A stretch of 36,926 nucleotides of DNA from the NCBI GenBank assembly GCA_020628815.1, contig JAHDEN010000047.1:1-36926 (forward strand), in the 5' to 3' direction. The position numbers were made by a program, and so were the translations under genes. The DNA comes from Chloroflexota bacterium (GTDB lineage Bacteria; Chloroflexota; Anaerolineae; Promineifilales; Promineifilaceae). A model generated the notes under the pieces. The model saw nothing but the letters and a program-made list of their open reading frames with translations, searched no databases and was not told where the DNA came from. Below are positions 1 to 7,500 of this stretch, one piece after another (the first letter of the stretch is position 1; each line of letters starts with the position of its first letter).

Positions 1-1079
1 TGAGCGACATTTTCCGTGGCTACGGCCCGCTGTTGCGCAACTGGTTTGATGGGGAGGAAGTTCCGGCCATTATCGGCTGGATGGCGGCACAGTCTGGCCC
101 TCCGCCGACAGAGCCGCTCTCTGGTCCGTTTTGCCTCTGGCACCCGATGTACCACGAAAGCGGGATGAAACGGCCGAAAGGTGGCTCGGGCATGCTGACC
201 CAATCGTTGGCAAAAATGGTTGAAGCGCACGGCGGGACCATCATCACCAGCAGTCCGGCCGATAAGATTTTGGTCGAAAACGGCCGGGCAGTAGGGGTGC
301 AATTCACCAACAGCCAAACCGGCATCACCCAAACGGCCACCGCCAAAACAATCGTCTCGGGCGCACACATCCACACCACCATGGCGATGCTGGAGGCGGA
401 CGACATGCCGCAACCGCAACGCAATCTGCTCAACAACAGCCGCATCGGCAACGGCTTTGGCATGATCTTGCGCTGCGCCATGGATGAGTTACCCAACTAC
501 ACCGCAACCAGCACGCCCAAAGGAGTTGCCGGTGAAGAACACACCGCTATGCAGTTCGTTTGCCCATCCCTTGATTATCTCGATGCATCATTTGGGGATT
601 ATTTGGCCAAACGGCCGTCTGAAAACCCGGCGCTCATCGCCATGACCTTTTCCACCACCGACCCAACGCTGGCCCCTGAAGGCAAGCACACAATGTTTTT
701 GTGGGGGCAGTATTACCCGTATGAACTGGCATCTAAAGAAAATTGGGACGATATTGCTGAGCAAGAAGCGGAGAAGATGCTCGATACGCTCGGTGCGTAT
801 GCCCCTAACGTCAAGTCGGCCGTCATTGACAAGCTGGTAGAAACCCCTCTGTTTTTAGAGCAAGAGCTGGGGCTGCTGCAAGGAAACGTGATGCATTTAG
901 AAATGTCGATCGATCAGATGTTTATGCTGCGGCCGGCTCTAACAGTCTCCCAATATAAAACCCCAATCAAGGGGCTGTACTTAACCGGCGCATCGACCCA
1001 TCCAGGGGGTGGCATTATGGGCGCGGCCGGCCGTAACGCCGCTCATGTCATTCTGAAAGACGGCCGACGCTGGTTTTAA
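1..1079 (+). CDS. FAD-dependent oxidoreductase, phytoene desaturase-like (5' partial)
   Basis: The reading frame is open from the first bases of the window, so the N-terminal dinucleotide-binding half lies upstream. The visible ~359 residues look like the substrate-binding and C-terminal parts of the CrtI/COG1233 oxidoreductase family. The stretch KGGSGMLTQSLAKMVEAHGG resembles the family's conserved step where a second pass through the FAD domain begins. The end, GLYLTGASTHPGGGIMGAAG followed by RNAAHVIL, is the typical C-terminal FAD-contact motif. Such enzymes desaturate or isomerise carotenoids and other lipids, but the substrate cannot be read from this fragment. The stop TAA is at 1077-1079. 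It directly abuts a decayed copy of the 3' end of the sulfatase gene at 9601, which suggests the two genes once faced each other with overlapping stops. Confidence 0.85.
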   Translation, partial: SDIFRGYGPLLRNWFDGEEVPAIIGWMAAQSGPPPTEPLSGPFCLWHPMYHESGMKRPKGGSGMLTQSLAKMVEAHGGTIITSSPADKILVENGRAVGVQFTNSQTGITQTATAKTIVSGAHIHTTMAMLEADDMPQPQRNLLNNSRIGNGFGMILRCAMDELPNYTATSTPKGVAGEEHTAMQFVCPSLDYLDASFGDYLAKRPSENPALIAMTFSTTDPTLAPEGKHTMFLWGQYYPYELASKENWDDIAEQEAEKMLDTLGAYAPNVKSAVIDKLVETPLFLEQELGLLQGNVMHLEMSIDQMFMLRPALTVSQYKTPIKGLYLTGASTHPGGGIMGAAGRNAAHVILKDGRRWF

Positions 1080-1160
1080 TCCTGATATAAAAGCGGCTCC
1101 CCAGTAAAAAAGTCAGCATCCCCGGGCATGTAAAACCGAGCCACCGTATCATCGGCCATC
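1077..1160 (-). pseudogene. Fragment of sulfatase 3' end (copy of 9601-9685)
   Basis: About 84 bases match the 3' end of the intact sulfatase gene at 9601-9685 with only a few differences, including the words AAAAGCGGCTCCCCAGTAAA and AAAACCGAGCCACCGTATCA. Nothing of the rest of the gene follows. At TCGGCC (1152-1157) the match switches to the FAD-oxidoreductase gene, so this is one side of a chimeric joint. Confidence 0.85.
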
Positions 1161-1251
1161 ATTTACAAACTAGTTGCAGGTCGATGGTTTTTAGAACAAG
1201 AGTTGGGGCGATAACAAGAATTGTGATGCATTTAGAAATTTCGATCGATCA
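1152..1251 (+). pseudogene. Internal fragment of the FAD oxidoreductase gene (copy of ~816-915)
   Basis: This piece aligns with 816-915 of the intact oxidoreductase gene. The clearest shared block is TGATGCATTTAGAAAT followed by TCGATCGATCAG; overall identity by eye is near 80 percent. Translation gives LV...FLEQELG, then an in-frame stop and a one-base deletion, so it is not functional. It starts on the same TCGGCCRTC word that ends the sulfatase fragment. Confidence 0.8.
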
Positions 1252-1383
1252 GGCAGCGCTGATTTTCGCAATAATGAATTTGAGCTCAAAAAAAAATTGA
1301 TACACTAATCACAAATAGGCAGTTGCTAATTGCAACTTAATTTTATTATCAGAAATAAAAAGTAATCTGAATATAAAATCTAT
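1252..1383. other. AT-rich spacer upstream of the TPR gene
   Basis: The base composition turns sharply AT-rich here. A short inverted repeat GTTGC-TAATT-GCAAC lies at 1322-1336. No convincing promoter or ribosome binding site precedes the ATG at 1384. Confidence 0.4.
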
Positions 1384-2940
1384 ATGCATCAAACTTCAAA
1401 CATAGTAAATCCACAGCATAAATGGGGTCCAAAATTTACAACTTATCAGGATCGATATATTAGATATTGGAGCAATTATATTCAAAATAATGCTATCAAC
1501 TATCAACAGCTCGCGACAAACAAAAAAAATTGTGATAAAGCTCTGACTCTTCTAGCAAAAAATAAAAAAAGAACATTTGCAAAGATTCTATTCTCATATT
1601 GTCGTTTTTTGAGGGAAAATGGACATGTGATTGAAAATCTTTCTCTTCTGGAGAGAATACAAATCGATCAGGATCAAATGGGTGATCAACAAGTTCGAGC
1701 AAAATTTCACTACAATCTTGGCGAAATTTTTGCCTTAACCGGAAATCGACTTGCGCACGAAAACTTTGAACAAGCTCAAGTGCTTGCTCAAAGCCTTTCG
1801 CTCCCATCCTTAGAATTAGCCGCGCTGTCTGGGTTGGGGCGTACACATTTAATGTTGGATCGTGAGGAACAAGCGATTTCAACTTTGAAAAAAGCGGTTA
1901 GACTCGGTCAAAAAAGCAAAGACCATCCAGAGTACTTTACGGCTGCGCGCAACTTATCCAACACGCTCGTCCTTCACGGAAAAGCACACGAAGCTCAAAA
2001 TTTGTTACTTAATCTATTAAAGCAAGTTTCAATTGATCAACCATCAAAGGAATTAGCTATTGTGTATGATTCTTTGGGAATACTTCATTGTAACATGGGA
2101 CAAGTTTTGAAAGGCACTGACTATCTTTTGCATTCTCTTCAGGTCGAAAAAAAGCTGGGAACCATAGCAAGATTAGCAAATTGCTATAGCAGCCTCTCCA
2201 TATCTTATTCTTACCTTTTAGATTTTCAAAAGGCTATTAGGTTCCGGGAGCTTGCTTTAAAAGTAGATAGGCAAAGAGGAAACACTAGTGCTATGCCATC
2301 GCACTTCACCAATTACGCCCTTCTTCTATGCGATATGAAACGCTTCGATGAAGCGTATGAGAAAGTCAATTTGGCACTTAAGTTCGCAAGTAAATTAACT
2401 CTTGCGAACAAAATTGTTTCAATATTAAGGGTTAAAAGTTCGATCTTGATTGATTTAAATAGATTCGATGAAGCAGAGAAAATACTCAACGAAAATTTTG
2501 AGCAAGTCGAATCTGGCCAAAACTATAGTCTAAAAATTTTATACGTTCTACAGTACGGTCGAATTTTTACCAAACAACGAGCTTTTGAGAAAGCCAACGC
2601 CCAATTTCGAATCGCGAATAACTACGCCACTGCGAGCAAACTAAACTTTTTTTTACCATTTATCTTTTTACATTGGGGTCTTAACCATATAGCAGCTGGG
2701 GATATGCGAAAGGCAAAACTGGCCTTCGAGGAAACTATCAGAATGGGAAAGCTCGTAAATAGCCAAGAGTATATTGCAACAGGGTCTTTTGAACTTGCAA
2801 AGATTGCATTAGCAGAAGGCAATCAAAGATTGGCAAATACAGAATCAGAAAAAGCTTTTAATGCTATTCAAGATAAACAAGAAGCACCCATTTGGAAAGA
2901 AATCACAGAATGGAGGCGTACTAACCATTTTGTTAAATAA
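1384..2940 (+). CDS. TPR protein, probable detached sensor half of an NB-ARC ATPase
   Basis: A 518-residue soluble protein without signal peptide. From about residue 100 to the end it is an array of tetratricopeptide-like helical pairs, for example FHYNLGEIFALTGN, AALSGLGRTHLMLDREEQAI and YDSLGILHCNMGQVLKG. Residues 20-60 (YQDRYIRYWSNYIQNNAIN, then a KKNCDKALTLL helix) resemble the helical linker that normally follows the winged helix of NB-ARC/AfsR-type proteins, just before the TPR sensor. No catalytic domain is visible. The gene converges on the NB-ARC gene with a 25-base gap, and that NB-ARC protein lacks exactly such a sensor. The codons are AT-rich, unlike the flanking core genes. I infer the two proteins are halves of one signalling ATPase. 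An independent TPR scaffold is the alternative. Confidence 0.8.
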   Translation: MHQTSNIVNPQHKWGPKFTTYQDRYIRYWSNYIQNNAINYQQLATNKKNCDKALTLLAKNKKRTFAKILFSYCRFLRENGHVIENLSLLERIQIDQDQMGDQQVRAKFHYNLGEIFALTGNRLAHENFEQAQVLAQSLSLPSLELAALSGLGRTHLMLDREEQAISTLKKAVRLGQKSKDHPEYFTAARNLSNTLVLHGKAHEAQNLLLNLLKQVSIDQPSKELAIVYDSLGILHCNMGQVLKGTDYLLHSLQVEKKLGTIARLANCYSSLSISYSYLLDFQKAIRFRELALKVDRQRGNTSAMPSHFTNYALLLCDMKRFDEAYEKVNLALKFASKLTLANKIVSILRVKSSILIDLNRFDEAEKILNENFEQVESGQNYSLKILYVLQYGRIFTKQRAFEKANAQFRIANNYATASKLNFFLPFIFLHWGLNHIAAGDMRKAKLAFEETIRMGKLVNSQEYIATGSFELAKIALAEGNQRLANTESEKAFNAIQDKQEAPIWKEITEWRRTNHFVK

Positions 2941-2965
2941 ACTTTTTCATCAAACCCAGAAAACT

Positions 2966-4354
2966 TTATGAAAGTCCAACAATATCGGATAATACAAAAA
3001 AAGTTGTTAGAGGATGTAGATAGTAACGTATATCATGCAGCGAATTCTTCCCTACTTCAACGAGTGACGCTTGCCAAAGAGAGTCAATCGATGAAGCAAG
3101 CTGTGGCACCGGGCTATTTGTCACATATTGAATTGCATCAAAGTTTGAACCTTCAGCTTCATCGAAACAAGCGAGGGCAACTAGTAGCTCCTGCGAAGGC
3201 AAACTTTGCATCTGCCATGATCTTTGCAATATAAATTTGTAGAATCTAGCATATTCGTTCCCAAGATCGACTTGTGATAGCTTTAAATCTTGAATGACTT
3301 GCTCTAAAGGCAAGCGGTCTAGCTGGCTCACAACCAATTTAATCGCCAAGGGAGACCCGCCGATCACTTCAACAGCGGACTCCAATTCATTATCTTTAGC
3401 TGTAGCAACATGTTGGATGCCTTTCTCCAATGCATCTTGACGAAAGAATTTGAAACTCTCTTCTTTCTGTAAACCCTCTAAGTGAATATGGTAGATATCG
3501 TCTGTAAAACGCAGTCGACTTGTCAATATAAAACATTGACCTACAAAGTGCGTTTTAAGCTTAGCGATGAGGGAGGTTTGCGGTTCCTCGGCCGTTTCTA
3601 AGTTGTCTAAAATGACGACAATCGAGTTGAGTTCAAAAACATCTTTTATCCTTTCAATCTTTCCCGCCAGATCAAGTTTGCCAATTTCAATAATTCCAAG
3701 CTGCAAGCCAATCCCTTGTAAAATAGCTTCAAAATTAAAAGCCTGCACACTTTCACCCTCAGCACTAAAGGGGCTCACTGAATCTTTAGACAATCTGTTG
3801 GCCGTTAACCATACTGACTGGCTAAAGAGACCTTGCACCAGACATTGATTAACAATCTCAAGCGAAAGAGCCGTTTTGCCAATACCCCCCATTCCATCGA
3901 TGCCTACTATTTTGTTCCCTCGGTCCCTTGCAAAGTATTTTAATACCTGATCAAGTTCGATTTGCCGGCCGACTAGCTGATGGAAATTATTTTGGGGTAC
4001 ATACTTTAGAGAGGAAGCGGGTAAAGAAAAAACATCATCCTGATTCGTTTTTTCTTTTTGTCCTGAAACTTCATCAGATTGTTCAATCACAAAACCGGCC
4101 GCTTTGAAAAATTGATCATTTTGGAGAGTTTCTAATCCCCCCCGTTGATTAAGCTCCTTGACTAATAAATGAATATCATCAATTTTGTTTGGAATATTTC
4201 CTTGACGCCAGTATTCAATTGCCCTGCCCCCATTCCGGCCGAGAGCATATCCAAGTTCATCTTGAACAATACCTATTGAGGAACTATTAGCAAGTTTGAT
4301 TTTGTAGATAGCTTCAGTTAGCAATTGGGCAAACAAGTTCGGTTTAGGAAGCAT
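2966..4354 (-). CDS. NB-ARC STAND ATPase lacking its sensor repeats
   Basis: A 462-residue protein. Residues 1-90 form a helical N-terminal domain with HTH-like character (DELGYALGRNGGRAIEYWRQ). The NB-ARC core follows: Walker A GMGGIGKTA at 154-162, Walker B IVVILDNLE at 245-253, an RNBS-B-like FILTSRLR near 275-282, and the GxP motif GSPLAIKLV at 333-341. A winged helix ends at LHPLTTFFV. Family members continue into TPR or WD repeats, but this one stops a few residues later. NB-ARC proteins act as nucleotide-dependent switches in regulation or defence; the output here is unknown. I prefer the ATG at 4354. The longer frame starts with GTG at 4397-4399, has no ribosome binding site, and lies in the centre of a palindrome. 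The divergent neighbour is the secreted oxidase. Confidence 0.85.
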   Translation of the reverse strand: MLPKPNLFAQLLTEAIYKIKLANSSSIGIVQDELGYALGRNGGRAIEYWRQGNIPNKIDDIHLLVKELNQRGGLETLQNDQFFKAAGFVIEQSDEVSGQKEKTNQDDVFSLPASSLKYVPQNNFHQLVGRQIELDQVLKYFARDRGNKIVGIDGMGGIGKTALSLEIVNQCLVQGLFSQSVWLTANRLSKDSVSPFSAEGESVQAFNFEAILQGIGLQLGIIEIGKLDLAGKIERIKDVFELNSIVVILDNLETAEEPQTSLIAKLKTHFVGQCFILTSRLRFTDDIYHIHLEGLQKEESFKFFRQDALEKGIQHVATAKDNELESAVEVIGGSPLAIKLVVSQLDRLPLEQVIQDLKLSQVDLGNEYARFYKFILQRSWQMQSLPSQELLVALACFDEAEGSNFDAIQYVTNSPVPQLASSIDSLWQASLVEVGKNSLHDIRYYLHPLTTFFVLSDIVGLS

Positions 4355-4389
4355 AGAACACTCATCTTGTTCATAGGTATTTGTAAAAC

Positions 4390-4406
4390 TCGCAGTCACA
4401 CTGCGA
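4390..4406. promoter_or_regulatory. Operator-like palindrome upstream of the NB-ARC gene
   Basis: TCGCAGT-CAC-ACTGCGA is a perfect 7-base inverted repeat with a 3-base centre. It lies 35 bases upstream of the preferred NB-ARC start, in the divergent spacer shared with the oxidase gene. It could bind a regulator, possibly the NB-ARC protein itself if its N-terminal domain contacts DNA. That is inference. Confidence 0.35.
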
Positions 4407-4587
4407 AAAAATTCAGTACCAAAATGATAACCTCAAAAGAATATCGAGGCACGCTGTTGATGTCTAAAACTCGATTGATTAAAAATTAAAGTTTTCTTTA
4501 TCACAACGGTACTTAAACTCAGAGCTTTGTGTCTTGAACATAGTCTATGTAACAAATAACTACTTGCTTTAGGAATAGGAAAAAAAT

Positions 4588-7500
4588 ATGTTTGCCTTAA
4601 TATTATTTTGTCGGAAAAATAGCCACTTTTTTTTGGGTGCACTCTTATTAATTATTTTATGGGGGGGGCCTGTAACCCGGACCGTTCAAGGAAAAACCTC
4701 CTTAAACGATAGGGAAATGGGTGATGTTTACCGCGCCGATGCTTATGGAAGCAAGCTAGAATTTAATAATGGCTCTTTGGCTCAAGAGGCTGAAACAGCC
4801 GATAGGACGCAAACAGGCCTGATGGAAGTCGTGCAGGAAAGTGGCGCGACATTTGTTGGGGTTCCCGCGGGAAAGCCCCAAGCGTATAGTTGGAGTCCAA
4901 ATAGTAGTCGCGTTGAATATGAAGTTTTTATCCCACAGGCTGGAGAATATCGTTTAGATGCTTGGGTATTGGCACAAACCAATACGTCTGATTCATTCTA
5001 TATAGGCGTTGATGGGAATGTGGCATCAAGCAATGCTTGGCATTTAGGTCAATCCTCAAATATCGTAAAACGAAGTTTTAGCCACAGCATCCTTAACATG
5101 TCCGCAGGGAGTCATACCCTCAAATTCTATCATAGAGAATCTGCGGCTTTGTTGGACCGCTTTGAGTTAGTACCTGTCAACGTGACAGGACCGATTATTA
5201 CCCCAACATCGAGTGCGCCTAATACACCGATCCCAACTAGCCCCCATGCGACACCTACACCCATCAGCGGAGGGTCGCCCAATGGGGCCTTAGCGCAAGA
5301 AGCTGAGACGGCAGATAGGGTGCAAACGAATCTAATGGCGGTTGTACAAGAAAATGGTGCAACGCTTGTTGGTGTTCCAGCGAATGAGTCCTCAGAGTAT
5401 ACATGGACCCAAAATAGTGATCGCATCGAATATCAGGTTTTTATCCCACAGGACGGAGAATATCGTTTAGATGCTTGGGTATTGGCCAAAACCAATACAT
5501 CTGACTCATTTTATATAGGTGTTGATGGGAATGTGGCATCAAGTAACGCTTGGCATTTAGGTCAATCCTCAAACATTGTAAAACGGAGCTTTAGTCACAG
5601 CATCCTTAATATGTCTGCCGGAACTCACACCCTCAAATTCTATCATAGGGAATCTGGGGCTCTGTTGGATCGCTTTGAGTTAGTTTTGGTGAATGGAACT
5701 GGACCTATTGCGACTGCAACATCGAGTGCGCCTAATACACCGATCCCAACTAGCCCCCCGGCGACACCTACACCTATCAATGGAGGACCAAGCAATGGGG
5801 CCTTAGCACAAGAAGCTGAAACGGCTGACAGGGTGCAAACGGAACTGATGGCGGTTGTGCAAGAAAATGGTGCAACGCTTGTTGGTGTTCCAGCGGATGA
5901 GGACCCAGCGTACACATGGAGTCCAAATAGTAATCGTGTTGAGTATGAAGTTTTTATTCCACAGGCTGGAGAATATCGTTTAGATGCTTGGGTATTGGCT
6001 AAAACCAATTCGTCTGACTCATTTTATATAGGCGTTGACGGAAATGTGGCATCAAGCAATGCTTGGCATTTTGGTGGCCCGACTCCGCCGGATGCTCCCC
6101 GACTAGAAATCATCAAAGGTAGTTTCACACACAATATTCTAAACTTATCTGCCGGGACTCATACTCTCAAATTCTATCATAGAGAATCGGGAGCGTTTTT
6201 AGATCGTTTTGAACTAGTGCCTGTAAATGTAACAGGGCCGGTACCGCCGACTGCGACCAATGTCCCGCCAACTGCGACCAACGTGCCGCCAACTGCGACC
6301 AATGTCCTGCCAACTGCGACCAACGTGCCGCCGGCTGCAACCAACGTGCCGCCGACTGCGACCAACGTGCCAGCAACTGCGACTAACGTGCCAGCAACTG
6401 CGACTAATGTGCCGCCGACTGCGACCAACGTACCGCCGACCGCAACTTACTCACCACCATCAACAGGTGGAGATGAACAACTAGCGCCAACACCCATATG
6501 CACTGCTAATTGTGGAGAATGGAGCGTAAAGAAGACTTTTACCGGAGGCGGCGATCTTGGGAAAATCGTCCCGATTCATGCGATCTTGATGGCAAATGGA
6601 GACGTAATGACCTATGGGACCCATTTTGGTCCTAGCCCTGATCCCAGAAAATTCCTATCGGTTATCCAAGGGGGATATACGGTATCGATTTATGAGCCCA
6701 AGACAGACAAAATTTTCAGTTTTGAGACTCCGCTTACGCCTACGCCAGGTCCGGAAAGTTCTGATCCTGATAATGGATTCGAAACATCGAACATCTTTTG
6801 CAGTATTCAGACAACCAACCCCATTAATAGTGATGTTATTATTGCTGGCGGAGATGATGGTGAAAAAGATAACTTCAGTGTGCTTGATAACCCGGGTAGA
6901 AATAATGGAACAAACGCCACAAACTTCTACTCAATTTATGATAAAGACGACAACTTTCAGCTTGATAGAGATGGGTCAACTTTTCGCTCTGGAAACAGCA
7001 TGACATACCCACGCTGGTATGCCACAATGACAACGCTAAGTAATGGCGAAATTTTAATTCAAGGAGGGAGTCAGAACTCTGGGAAGGTGGCTGGGAGTGG
7101 TACTCCTCCCAACTTTTCTGCAGTCAACGAGATCTATTCTCCCTATAATTCGCAATGGATTGCAAAAACAGGATCTGCAACTACAAATGGAAATAGACAG
7201 ATTTTTAAGAATAATGGTTGGTATTACCCCCGTGCATTTGTAGCACCCGATGGGAATGTTTTTGGGATTGCTGAGAAGCAACTTTACGTGACCAGCAAGA
7301 GTGGAAATGAAGTTAAAACAATAGAAAACGAAAATTTTAATACCCATGGAGGATTTACATCTACATCTGTCGTATATGATGCCAAGCCAGATGTGATGAG
7401 AATTATGCACATAGGTGGGCTATCTTTTCAGGCAGGCAATGCCTATGATTCAACTGGAGGATTTGATCTAACTGAATTGCCAGATATCACCCTTTTGGAG

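Noticed and set aside
2968-3234. 88-codon plus-strand open frame antisense to the NB-ARC gene
   Set aside because: It lies wholly within the coding sequence of the winged-helix domain on the other strand and is a shadow frame.
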